A DNA stretch of 64,000 nt from Nonomuraea africana (GTDB taxonomy: Bacteria; Actinomycetota; Actinomycetes; Streptosporangiales; Streptosporangiaceae): positions 8,060,001-8,124,000 of the forward strand of contig NZ_JADBEF010000001.1 of the NCBI RefSeq assembly GCF_014873535.1. Reading direction: 5' to 3'. Both the position numbers and the translations under genes were made by a program. Positions 16,182 to 24,351 of this stretch are shown in pieces. Each line of letters opens with the position of its first letter. The stretch's first letter is position 1. The notes below the pieces were generated by a model. It searched no databases, was not told the origin of the DNA, and saw only the letters and a program-made list of their open reading frames with translations.

Positions 16182-17426
16182 ATGGCGCGGATTCCTGGAG
16201 TAGGACTGGTAAAGGGGCTTTCCGTCACCCTTCGCCACATGCTGCGCCGATCCGTGACCCAGCAGTACCCCGAGGTGCACCCCGAGCTTCCCGCGCGCAG
16301 CCGCGGCGTCATCGCCCTGGTCGAGGAGAACTGCACCTCCTGCATGCTGTGCGCCCGTGAATGTCCCGACTGGTGCATCTACATCGACTCGCACAAGGAG
16401 ACCCTGCCCGCGCCCGAAGGCGGAAGGGCGAGGCAGCGCAACGTTCTCGACAGGTTCGCGATCGATTTCGCCCTGTGCATGTACTGCGGCATCTGCATCG
16501 AGGTGTGCCCGTTCGACGCGTTGTTCTGGTCGCCGGAGTTCGAGTACGCGGAGGGGGACATCCGTAACCTTCTGCACGAGAAGGACAAGCTCGCGACCTG
16601 GGTGGAGACGGTTCCCCCACCTCCCGCGCACGAGGCGGGGGCCGAGCCGCCGAAGGAACTCGCCGCCGGCGCCCGCCCTCCGCGTACGGCGGGCCGTACC
16701 GCGCGGGGCGAGACCGGAGCCGGTGAGGGTGGCCGGCCTGGTGCGGGCGCGGAGCGCCGCGCCCGCACCGAGGCGACGGGTGAACCGACCTCGCCCTCCT
16801 CGGAAGGCGAAGCGGCCGGCGCACCCGGAACCGCGGGCCCCTCCGGGACGGCAGGGGCGCCAGGTCAGGCCGGCGTCCCTGGAACGGCGGGTCCTACGGG
16901 GACGACAGTCTCGCCAGGCCGGACGGGCGCGTCTGGGTCGGCAGGTCCCTCTGGGACGGCGGGCGAGGCAGGACGGGCGGGCGCCCCTCGGGTGGAAGGC
17001 GCTCCTGGGCAGGCTGGCGCCCGCGGGGCCGAAGGTGCCTCCGGGACGGCAGGCCGGCCCGCAGGTCAGGGCTCGACGGGTGAGTCCACCGACAAAACCA
17101 GCCCAAACCGCCCAAGCGTGGGCACCCCAGAAGCGCAGGGGCAGGCACGGCCCCAGCGGCGTACCCGCATGGGCGACGTGCGCGGCATCCGGCCACCGGG
17201 GGCCCTTCCCCCGGAGCCGCAGAGGCCGGCACCCGACGCTTCATCCACAGGCCGGCCTTCGGAAGAAGAGTTGTCCACAGGTTCGGGCGCGTCGTCGCCG
17301 CAGCCACCGCCGGAGGGGCAGACTTCTGCAACCGAGCCGCGCAGGCGACGGATGGCCGATCCACGTACCATCCGTCCGCCAGGCGGGCTGAAGCGCGACA
17401 ATGCGGCGGAGCCCGAGGAGGACTAG
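16182..17426 (+). CDS. nuoI: NADH-quinone oxidoreductase subunit I with collagen-like tail
   Basis: 414 residues from the ATG at 16182. Residues 1 to about 145 are a normal NuoI ferredoxin-type subunit. The two [4Fe-4S] motifs are C51-x2-C54-x2-C57-x3-C61-P and C99-x2-C102-x2-C105-x3-C109-P. The remaining 270 residues are low complexity. A collagen-like Gly-x-y region (about 210-305, for example GAPGTAGPSGTAGAPGQAG) is followed by a Pro/Ser/Glu-rich stretch. A motif of the form R-x-R-M-x-D-x-R-x-I-R-P-P-G-x-L occurs twice, once near residue 327 and again close to the C-terminus. The frame is intact and the stop overlaps nuoJ by one base. The normal subunit is about 160-210 residues, so the tail is exceptional. 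Confidence 0.9.
   Translation: MARIPGVGLVKGLSVTLRHMLRRSVTQQYPEVHPELPARSRGVIALVEENCTSCMLCARECPDWCIYIDSHKETLPAPEGGRARQRNVLDRFAIDFALCMYCGICIEVCPFDALFWSPEFEYAEGDIRNLLHEKDKLATWVETVPPPPAHEAGAEPPKELAAGARPPRTAGRTARGETGAGEGGRPGAGAERRARTEATGEPTSPSSEGEAAGAPGTAGPSGTAGAPGQAGVPGTAGPTGTTVSPGRTGASGSAGPSGTAGEAGRAGAPRVEGAPGQAGARGAEGASGTAGRPAGQGSTGESTDKTSPNRPSVGTPEAQGQARPQRRTRMGDVRGIRPPGALPPEPQRPAPDASSTGRPSEEELSTGSGASSPQPPPEGQTSATEPRRRRMADPRTIRPPGGLKRDNAAEPEED
17241..17279 (-). promoter_or_regulatory. Two further DnaA-box-like sites inside the nuoI tail
   Basis: TCATCCACA at 17241-17249 and a perfect TTGTCCACA at 17271-17279, in the opposite orientation to the upstream cluster. They coincide with Ser-Thr-Gly codons in a low-complexity region, so chance or codon use could explain them. 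Confidence 0.3.
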
Positions 17427-17992
17427 TGACCGCGGTGCCTTCCTACCTGTCCCCCACTGGGCAAGAGATCGTCTTCCTGCTCTTGGGCGCGGTGGCGGTC
17501 GGTTCGGCACTGCTCGTCGTGACCACCAAACAGCTCGTCCACGCCGCCCTCTGGCTCGTGGTCTCCTTCGGCGCGCTCGCCGGATGCTACGTCGTGCTGA
17601 CCGCCGAGTTCGTGGCCTGGGTCCAGGTGCTCATCTATGTGGGCGCCGTCGTGGTGCTCCTGCTCTTCGGCATCATGCTCACCCGCGCGCCCATCGGCCG
17701 GTCGGCCGACCTCGACAGCGGCAACAGGCTCGTCGCCGCCGTGGTCGCGCTCGCGACGGCCGGCGTCCTGGTGGCGGTCGTCGTCGACGCCTTCCGCACC
17801 GCCTACACCCCGCTCGAACCCGGTGGCGGAGCGGCCAAGGAGCTGGGCGCGAGCGTCTTCCGCACCTGGGTGCTGCCCTTCGAGGCGCTTTCGGTCCTGC
17901 TGCTGGCCGCGTTGATCGGAGCCATCGTGCTGTCCCGCACCGACATCAAGTCAGGCGACGAACCCCCGACTGCTGAGAGCAGGGGGGAGTAG
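17426..17992 (+). CDS. nuoJ: NADH-quinone oxidoreductase subunit J
   Basis: 188 residues, GTG start sharing one base with the nuoI stop. Five hydrophobic helices; typical NuoJ features are VVTTKQLVHAALWLVVSF and the helix-3 segment AWVQVLIYVGAVVVLLLFGI, whose pi-bulge region couples proton pumping. The C-terminal 20 residues are polar. The stop shares one base with nuoK's start, so J and K are tightly coupled. Confidence 0.95.
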   Translation: MTAVPSYLSPTGQEIVFLLLGAVAVGSALLVVTTKQLVHAALWLVVSFGALAGCYVVLTAEFVAWVQVLIYVGAVVVLLLFGIMLTRAPIGRSADLDSGNRLVAAVVALATAGVLVAVVVDAFRTAYTPLEPGGGAAKELGASVFRTWVLPFEALSVLLLAALIGAIVLSRTDIKSGDEPPTAESRGE

Positions 17993-18573
17993 TGCACATC
18001 GTCTACCCGGCGGTCGTCGCCGCGTTGCTGTTCTCCATTGGCGTGTACGGCGTGCTCGCCAGGCGCAACACCATCCTGGTGCTGATGTCGGTCGAGCTGA
18101 TGCTCAACGCGGTCAACCTCAACCTGGTCGCCTTCGACGTCTGGCTGCGCGATCGGCTGCACGGCGGGCAGGTCCTCACGCTGTTCGTCATCGTGATCGC
18201 CGCCGCCGAGCTCGGGGTGGGGCTGGCCATCGTCCTGGCCCTCTATCGCAACCGCAGGACCGTCGACCTCGATCACCTGCGCGACCTGTCCGAGGACCAG
18301 CCCGCTCCCGTGAGTGCGAGCCGTACGCTCCCGTCCACGCAGGCAGGGGACCCGGGAACAGCCCAGCCAGGCGGCGGACCGAGCGCGGACCAGCCGGCCG
18401 GCGGGCCGAGTGCCGATCAGCCAGGCGGCGCCCCAGGAGCGGGTCAGGCGGGTTGCGCAGGAGCGGCCGGTGGCTCAGGAGGGGAACGCCCTGGGGGCGA
18501 TCCCGAGGCGTCCGACAACGGGGCGGCGGCGGGCCGGCCGGAGAAGCGCGCGAGCCGAGGGGGCGTCCAGTGA
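17992..18573 (+). CDS. nuoK: NADH-quinone oxidoreductase subunit K with Gly/Ala/Pro tail
   Basis: GTG start; 193 residues. Residues 1 to about 85 give the usual three helices, with the conserved Glu residues in LMSVELMLNAVNLNLVAF and IAAAELGVGLAIVLALYR that belong to the proton path. A normal NuoK is about 100 residues; here roughly 95 additional residues rich in Gly, Ala, Pro and Asp-Gln follow (repeated SADQP units). The stop overlaps nuoL by 4 bp (GTGA). The tail belongs to the same pattern of added low-complexity sequence seen on NuoC and NuoI. Confidence 0.93.
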   Translation: MHIVYPAVVAALLFSIGVYGVLARRNTILVLMSVELMLNAVNLNLVAFDVWLRDRLHGGQVLTLFVIVIAAAELGVGLAIVLALYRNRRTVDLDHLRDLSEDQPAPVSASRTLPSTQAGDPGTAQPGGGPSADQPAGGPSADQPGGAPGAGQAGCAGAAGGSGGERPGGDPEASDNGAAAGRPEKRASRGGVQ

Positions 18574-20564
18574 GCCGCACGTTCGTCGACGCCTTCCCCC
18601 TGCTCGTCGTCCTCCTCCCGTTTCTCGCCGCCTTCGCCGGTCTGCTGCTGTCCCGGTGGCCGCGACACGTCGGCGCGTTCGATCCATCCGGTACGGCCCC
18701 GCCGCACGGTGCCGACACGCCCTCGCCGCAGGGGGCCGACGCGCCGGCCAACCGCAGGGCCGCCTGGTTCGCGGTGCTCCCCACCACGGTCTCGGCCGTC
18801 CTGGCGTGCTGGCTGGCGGCGAGCCAGGGGTTCGCGTTCTTCCAGCGCTTCTCGCCCTACTCTCCTGAGGGCCCCGCCGCCTCGGCGAGCGCCGAGGCGG
18901 GAGCCACCTATGGCGTGATCGAGACGGGCGGGGTCCCGATCTCGCTCACCCTCCAGGCCGACGAGCTCTCCTCGATCCTGGGCATCCTGGTCACGGTCGT
19001 CGCGCTTGCCGTGCAGATCTACTCGATCGGCTATCTGAAGGACGACCCGCGCTACCCCTCCTACAGCGCCTTCATCAGCCTGTTCACCAGCGCCATGCTG
19101 CTCGTCGTCTACGCGGGAGACCTTCTGGTCCTCTACGTCGGCTGGGAGATCATGGGCCTGTGCTCCTACCTGCTGATCGGCCACTGGTGGGAGGACCGAG
19201 CCAACTCCAGGGCCGCGGTCAAGGCCTTCCTCGTCACGCGCCTGGGTGACGTCGGCTTCCTGTTCGGCATCTTCGTGCTCGGCCTGTCCGCAGGCAGCTT
19301 CCGCGTCGACGACGTGATCGCCAAAGCGCCCGAGCTTCCCACCGGCACCTTGGTCGCCGCGACGATGCTGCTGCTGGCAGGGGTCGCTGGCAAGAGCGCG
19401 CAGGTGCCGCTGCACACCTGGCTGCCCGACGCGATGGCGGGCCCGACGCCCATCAGCGCGCTGATCCACGCCGCCACGATGGTCGCGGCGGGCATCTTCC
19501 TCGTCGCCAGGCTCTTCCCCGTGTTCCTCGCCGCCCCGCCGACCCTCGACGTGCTGGCCGTGCTCGCCGCCCTGGGCATGCTGGGCGCCGCGCTGGCCGC
19601 GCTCGCCCAGGACGACCTGAAACGGGTGCTCGCCTACTCCACCGTCAGTCAGCTCGCCTACATGGCCGCCGCGCTGGCCGCGGGATCCGACACGGCCGCG
19701 ATCTTCCACCTCCTCACGCACGGCGCGTTCAAGGCGCTGCTGTTCCTGTGCGCGGGCGCGGTCATCCACCACGTCGGCTCCAACCTCATGAGCCAGATGG
19801 GCGGGCTGCGGCGGGAACTGCCCGTCACGTTCGTGACGATGACCATCGGCTTCGCCGCACTCATGGGACTGCCACCGGCCAGCGGCTTCTTCAGCAAGGA
19901 CGGCGTGCTGCTCGCCGTCGAGCACGCGCTGGGCGCGGCTCGCCTGACCGACGCCGCCGCCCTGCTGCTCTACGCCTGCGCGCTCGCGACGGTCGCGGTG
20001 ACCGGCGCCTACGCCACGAGGGCCTGGTTGCGCACCTTCTTCGGTGACGAGCGGGTCGTGGCGCTTCCCGAACCCGAGCCGGGCACCGCCCACGTCGTCG
20101 ACGTCCGCGAGGCGCCCGCCTCGATGCTCGGGCCCGTCGTGCTGCTCGCCGTACCGGCTCTCGGGCTCGGCGTCCTCGGCCTCGGACACATCAGCTGGGG
20201 CACCGCGGCGATCAGCGTGGCGCTCGCGCTGCTGGGCGCGGGCATCGTCTACGCGGTATGGCGCGGCGATCCGCTCGCCGATCCCGCCAGGGTGCTCGGC
20301 CCGCTCAGGGTTCCGTGCGAGCGGGCGTTCTATGTGGACACCGTCTACAGCGCCCTGCTCGTCCGCCCCGTCCTGGCACTGGCCGGGGCCGTGGTGCGCA
20401 CGGACGACACGGTGGTCGACGGCGCGGTGCGCGGGTCTGGCCGTACCGCCCAGGGCGCCTCTGGACTGCTGCGCCTCGCGCAGAACGGCAACGTGCAGCT
20501 CTACGTCAGCGGCCTGCTGGCAGGCGTGCTGCTGATCGCGGTTGGGGCGGTGGTGTTCGGATGA
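18570..20564 (+). CDS. nuoL: NADH-quinone oxidoreductase subunit L
   Basis: GTG start overlapping nuoK by 4 bp; 664 residues. The antiporter-like proton channel motifs are clear: YVGWEIMGLCSYLLIGHWW (helix 5 Glu), GKSAQVPLHTWLPDAMAGPT (helix 7 Lys), ALIHAATMVAAGIFLVAR (His) and HLLTHGAFKALLFLCAG (helix 12 Lys region). Residues about 30-55 in the first loop contain a short low-complexity insertion (SGTAPPHGADT). The C-terminal part (about 560-664) corresponds to the lateral-helix region. Four-base overlap with nuoM. Confidence 0.95.
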   Translation: MSRTFVDAFPLLVVLLPFLAAFAGLLLSRWPRHVGAFDPSGTAPPHGADTPSPQGADAPANRRAAWFAVLPTTVSAVLACWLAASQGFAFFQRFSPYSPEGPAASASAEAGATYGVIETGGVPISLTLQADELSSILGILVTVVALAVQIYSIGYLKDDPRYPSYSAFISLFTSAMLLVVYAGDLLVLYVGWEIMGLCSYLLIGHWWEDRANSRAAVKAFLVTRLGDVGFLFGIFVLGLSAGSFRVDDVIAKAPELPTGTLVAATMLLLAGVAGKSAQVPLHTWLPDAMAGPTPISALIHAATMVAAGIFLVARLFPVFLAAPPTLDVLAVLAALGMLGAALAALAQDDLKRVLAYSTVSQLAYMAAALAAGSDTAAIFHLLTHGAFKALLFLCAGAVIHHVGSNLMSQMGGLRRELPVTFVTMTIGFAALMGLPPASGFFSKDGVLLAVEHALGAARLTDAAALLLYACALATVAVTGAYATRAWLRTFFGDERVVALPEPEPGTAHVVDVREAPASMLGPVVLLAVPALGLGVLGLGHISWGTAAISVALALLGAGIVYAVWRGDPLADPARVLGPLRVPCERAFYVDTVYSALLVRPVLALAGAVVRTDDTVVDGAVRGSGRTAQGASGLLRLAQNGNVQLYVSGLLAGVLLIAVGAVVFG

Positions 20565-22282
20565 CCTGGTTGCCTGTCGCGCTGCTCGGGGTGCCGCTGG
20601 CCGGCGCCGCCCTGCTCCTCGTGCCCGCCGCCGCGGGCCGCCTCAGGCTCATCGGCCTGCTGGTGTCGGGGCTCACGCTCGGGTTGGCGGCGCTGCTCGC
20701 GGTGTTCTTCGAGTACGGCCAGGCCGCGCGGATCCAGTTCGCCGTCGACTGGTCGTGGATCCCCTCACTCGGCCTGCGCTTCCACCTCGGAGTCGACGGC
20801 ATCTCCCTGCCGCTGGTCGTGCTGACCGCGCTGCTGACGTTCCTCTGCTTCGTCTACCTCTGCTGGAGCCCCGGCCACCTGCCGCACCGGGCGCGGGCTC
20901 TGGTGTTCACGCTGCTCGTCCTCGAAGTCGGCATGCTCGGCACCTTCCTCGCGCTCGACCTGCTGCTGTTCTTCGTGTTCTTCGAGGTCGTGCTCATCCC
21001 CATGTACTTCGTGATCGCTGCCTGGGGCGGGCAGGGACGCCGTGCCGCCGCGATCAAGTTCATCCTCTACACGCTGCTCGGCTCGGTCGTGTTGCTGCTC
21101 GGCCTGCTCCTCATCTGGGCCCAGACCGGCACGCTCGACATCGTCGCCCTGACGCGGGCGCACGGGTCCGGGCTCTCCCGCTCGGTGCAGATCGTCGCCT
21201 TCGTCGCGGTCGGCCTCGGACTGGCGGTCAAGACGCCGATGTGGCCGCTGCACACCTGGCTCCCCGACGCGCACACCGAGGCGCCCACGGTGGGCTCGGT
21301 GCTGCTCGCGGGCGTCCTGCTCAAGATGGGCACGTACGGCTTCGCCAGGATCGCCATCCCCGTCCTGCCCGAGGGCGCCGTGGCCGTGGCTCCGTGGCTG
21401 GGCGCGTTCGCCGTGGTGGGCATCGTGTACGGATCGCTGGCCTGTCTCGCGCAGACCGACCTCAAACGGATGATCGCCTACTCGTCGATCGGGCACATGG
21501 GGTTCGTCCTGCTCGGCTTCGCCACCCTGACCCCGGTGGGGGTCAACGGCGCCCTGTTCGCCAACGTCGCCCACGGCCTCATCACCGGCCTGCTGTTCTT
21601 CCTGGCGGGCGCCGTCATGGAGCGGTACGGCACGGCCGACATGCCGACGATCGGGGGCGGCATGCTGGCCCGCTTCCCGCATCTGGGCTCGCTTCTCACC
21701 TTCGCCTGCATCGCCTCGCTCGGGCTGCCGGGGCTGGCGGGGTTCTGGGGCGAGATGCTGGCCCTGTTCGGCGCCTTCCAACCGGCTCCCGGACTGTCCC
21801 GCCCGCTGTTCCTGACCTTCATGGTGATCGGTGGGCTGGGGGCGGTGCTGACCGCGGCGTACTTCCTCACGATGCTCTCCCGAGTCACACATGGCCGCCG
21901 AGCGGCGCCGCGCCGCCCTGTCACCAGGGGCACCGTCCTCGACGAGGGCGAACAGGTGACACCCCCGGGGGCTTCCATGGGCGAGGGCGAACAGGCGGTG
22001 CCCGCGGCCGCCGGTGCCGTTCCGGGGGAGGGTGAACGGGCGGTGCCTGCTGCCGCCGGTGTCGTCCGCGGCGGGGGCGAACACGCGGCGCTCGAGGGTG
22101 GTGGTGTCGCCGTTCTCGGGGAGGGCGAGCAGGTGGTGCCGACGGGGGCCGATGTTCGCCGGTACGAGCTGGTGGCCTGGGTGCCGCTGGTCGTGCTGAC
22201 GCTGGTGTTCGGGCTGTGGCCCAAGGCGCTGCTCTCGCTCACCACGCCTGCCGTACAGATCCTGCTGGGAGGCGTGTCGTGA
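20561..22282 (+). CDS. nuoM: NADH-quinone oxidoreductase subunit M with Gly/Glu-rich insertion
   Basis: ATG start overlapping nuoL by 4 bp; 573 residues. Channel motifs include LHLGVDGISLPLVVLTALLT, FFEVVLIPMYFVIAAWGG, GLAVKTPMWPLHTWLPDAHT and TDLKRMIAYSSIGHMGFV. An insertion of about 90 residues (roughly 443-535, bases 21890-22165) separates the penultimate helix from the last one. It consists of degenerate repeats of the type EGEQ/EGER-x-VPAAAG. Standard NuoM proteins are near 500 residues and lack it. By topology it would be a loop on one face of the membrane. The stop overlaps nuoN by 4 bp. Confidence 0.95.
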   Translation: MTWLPVALLGVPLAGAALLLVPAAAGRLRLIGLLVSGLTLGLAALLAVFFEYGQAARIQFAVDWSWIPSLGLRFHLGVDGISLPLVVLTALLTFLCFVYLCWSPGHLPHRARALVFTLLVLEVGMLGTFLALDLLLFFVFFEVVLIPMYFVIAAWGGQGRRAAAIKFILYTLLGSVVLLLGLLLIWAQTGTLDIVALTRAHGSGLSRSVQIVAFVAVGLGLAVKTPMWPLHTWLPDAHTEAPTVGSVLLAGVLLKMGTYGFARIAIPVLPEGAVAVAPWLGAFAVVGIVYGSLACLAQTDLKRMIAYSSIGHMGFVLLGFATLTPVGVNGALFANVAHGLITGLLFFLAGAVMERYGTADMPTIGGGMLARFPHLGSLLTFACIASLGLPGLAGFWGEMLALFGAFQPAPGLSRPLFLTFMVIGGLGAVLTAAYFLTMLSRVTHGRRAAPRRPVTRGTVLDEGEQVTPPGASMGEGEQAVPAAAGAVPGEGERAVPAAAGVVRGGGEHAALEGGGVAVLGEGEQVVPTGADVRRYELVAWVPLVVLTLVFGLWPKALLSLTTPAVQILLGGVS

Positions 22283-23802
22283 TCCAGACGATCGACTACT
22301 TCGCGATTGCGCCACCCCTCGTCGTCGCCCTGCTGGCCGGAGTGGTCCTGCTGCTCGACGCCTTCCTCCCGCACACCGCCAAGGTCAGGACGGGCCTCGG
22401 CCTCGTGTCGCTCGCCGGGCTGCTCGTGGCCCTCGCGTTCGTCGTCGCCCAGGCCGGCGCGGGCGAGACGCTGCGGACGTTCTGCGTGCCAGGCGGCCTC
22501 GCCACCTCGGGCGGCGTGGCCCCCTGCTCGTTCGTGGTCGACCATTTGACGCTGGTCTTCTCAGGGCTGGCGCTGGTCGCGGGCGTGGTGGTCGTCCTGT
22601 TGTCGATGACGGAGCTCGCCGGTGGTGGCATCCCCGTCGGTGAGTGGTACTTCCTCCTGCTCTGCACCCTCGCCGGCGCCACGACCCTCCCCGCCTCGCG
22701 CGATCTCATCATGCTCGTGGTCGCCCTCGAGCTGGTCTCCCTGCCGGTGTTCGCGCTGACGGCGCTCAAGCGCTACGACGGCAGAGCCTCCGAGGCGGCG
22801 GTCAAGCTCTTCCTCGTCTCCGTGGTCTCCACGGCGATCATGCTGTTCGGGGTCTCCCTGCTGTACGGCCTGACCGGGGCCGTCCACCTCAGCACGCTCG
22901 GGGAGATCCTGGGCGGACTTTCGCCAGGCCCGTCGGGCGTGCCGTTGAACGACCTGCCCGCCGTGGTGACGGTCGGCGTGGTGCTCGTCGTGGCGGGGTT
23001 CGCCTTCAAGATCGCCGCAGTGCCGTTCCACGCCTGGGCGGCCGACGTCTACCAGGGCGCGCCGATCCCCGTGGCCGCGCTGCTGTCGGTCATCTCCAAG
23101 GCGGCGGGTTTCGCCGGACTCATCCTGGTCCTCCTGAGCGCGTTGCCGAGCCAGGCCCCGACGTGGGCGCCGATCATCGCCATCGTCTCGGCGCTCACCA
23201 TGACGGTCGGCAACCTGCTGGCCATGCGGCAACGCTCCGCCGTACGGCTGCTGGCCTGGTCCTCGGTGGCGCAGTCCGGTTACATCCTCGCGCCGCTCGC
23301 GATGATCAGCGGGGCGGGGCAGCGGGGGCTGGCCGTGAGCGCGTCGGTGGCGTACCTGGTGTTCTACGCGGCCATGAACCTCGGAGCGTTCGCGGTGGTC
23401 ATGCTCGTGTCCAGAAGCGGCGCGCGCCACGACCTGGACGCCTACCGGGGGATGGCCTTCCGGAGTCCGGTGCTGGCGCTGGCGCTGGCGTTCAGCTTGA
23501 TCTGCTTGGCCGGGCTGCCGCCTGGGCTGGCCGGGCTGTTCGCGAAGGTGGTGGTGTTCCGCGAGATCGTGACCGGTGGGTTGGGGTGGCTGGCGATCGT
23601 CATGGCCGTCAACACGGTGATCGGGCTGTACTACTACGTCGCATGGACCGCCCAGCTGTTCGCACCGGCGGTCGCGGCGCGGGAGTCGAGGGCCGGTGCC
23701 AGGCCGGCGACCGCGGGGTGGATGGCGGTGGGGGTCACGCTGGTGGTGGCCGTCTTGTTCTCGGCGGCCCCGCAACTGGTTCTCGGCATCACCACCTTGT
23801 AG
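22279..23802 (+). CDS. nuoN: NADH-quinone oxidoreductase subunit N
   Basis: GTG start overlapping nuoM; 507 residues with about 14 helices. Motifs include MLVVALELVSLPVFALTAL (channel Glu), KRYDGRASEAAVKLFLVSVVS, FAFKIAAVPFHAWAADVYQG (helix 7 Lys) and RLLAWSSVAQSGYILAPL. It ends the nuo cluster; the next gene, htpX, lies 549 bp downstream behind repeated sequence. With L and M it makes up the three proton channels, so the membrane arm encoded here (A, H, J, K, L, M, N) is complete. Confidence 0.95.
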   Translation: MIQTIDYFAIAPPLVVALLAGVVLLLDAFLPHTAKVRTGLGLVSLAGLLVALAFVVAQAGAGETLRTFCVPGGLATSGGVAPCSFVVDHLTLVFSGLALVAGVVVVLLSMTELAGGGIPVGEWYFLLLCTLAGATTLPASRDLIMLVVALELVSLPVFALTALKRYDGRASEAAVKLFLVSVVSTAIMLFGVSLLYGLTGAVHLSTLGEILGGLSPGPSGVPLNDLPAVVTVGVVLVVAGFAFKIAAVPFHAWAADVYQGAPIPVAALLSVISKAAGFAGLILVLLSALPSQAPTWAPIIAIVSALTMTVGNLLAMRQRSAVRLLAWSSVAQSGYILAPLAMISGAGQRGLAVSASVAYLVFYAAMNLGAFAVVMLVSRSGARHDLDAYRGMAFRSPVLALALAFSLICLAGLPPGLAGLFAKVVVFREIVTGGLGWLAIVMAVNTVIGLYYYVAWTAQLFAPAVAARESRAGARPATAGWMAVGVTLVVAVLFSAAPQLVLGITTL

Positions 23803-23810
23803 ACCGACTT

Positions 23811-23862
23811 CCTGAACCGGCCTCTTGAACCGGCCTCTTGAACCGGCCTCTTGAACCGGCCG
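23811..23862 (+). repeat. Four tandem copies of a 13-bp unit after nuoN
   Basis: The unit CTTGAACCGGCCT recurs four times head to tail starting 8 bp after the nuoN stop. A fifth degenerate copy (GAGACCGGCCTCC) follows near 23866-23882. It does not form a strong hairpin on its own. Confidence 0.85.
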
Positions 23863-23982
23863 CCTGGAGACCGGCCTCCTGAGCCGACTCCTGGATCTCG
23901 GGTTTCGTCGCGCCGGGTCACGGCTTCGCACTCTTCGATGTCCTCGTTTGGAGTCACAGGCTTTGGGGGCTTCAGTCCGCGC

Positions 23983-24238
23983 CCGGGGTTTCGGTTTCAG
24001 GGGCTCCGGTTCCGCGCGTGGGGTTCCGGTTTCTGGGGGCTTCCGTTTCGCGTGTGGGGTTATGGCTTCTGGGGCGTGCGGCTTCACGAGCATGCGGCCC
24101 CTTTCGGGTATCGGGTCCTGTCTCTGCGTGGGGTTGTGGTTTTTCGGGGCTCCCGTTCGGCGCGTGGGTTATGGCTTCCGGTGTCTGCGGCTCCACGAGC
24201 ATGCTGCCCCTTCCGGCTGTCGAGTCCTGTTTCTGAGC
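23983..24238 (+). repeat. Degenerate higher-order repeat upstream of htpX
   Basis: A roughly 36-bp motif beginning GTGGGGTT occurs at 24018, 24054, 24128 and 24164, with a weaker copy at 23983. Two of the copies are extended to about 74 bp. As a result a 110-bp block at 24018-24127 is duplicated imperfectly at 24128-24238; both contain ACGAGCATGC and end in GTCCTGTCTCTG or a close variant. The region is less GC-rich and more T/G-skewed than its flanks. No frame resembles a known protein. The remainder of the nuoN-htpX gap (to 24351) shows nothing further. Confidence 0.7.
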
Positions 24239-24351
24239 GGTGGGGTGGTGCTGTTGTCCGAGGCTTGGGTCCATCTACGAGTGGTGGGGCGGTGGGGGCG
24301 GGGGTTGCGGGAACGCGTGACCGGGGGATGGACGTTGGTACAGGTGAACCC

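Noticed and set aside
23983..24238. Coding repeat protein on either strand
   Set aside because: Open in several frames at once, no ribosome site and no conserved frame across units.
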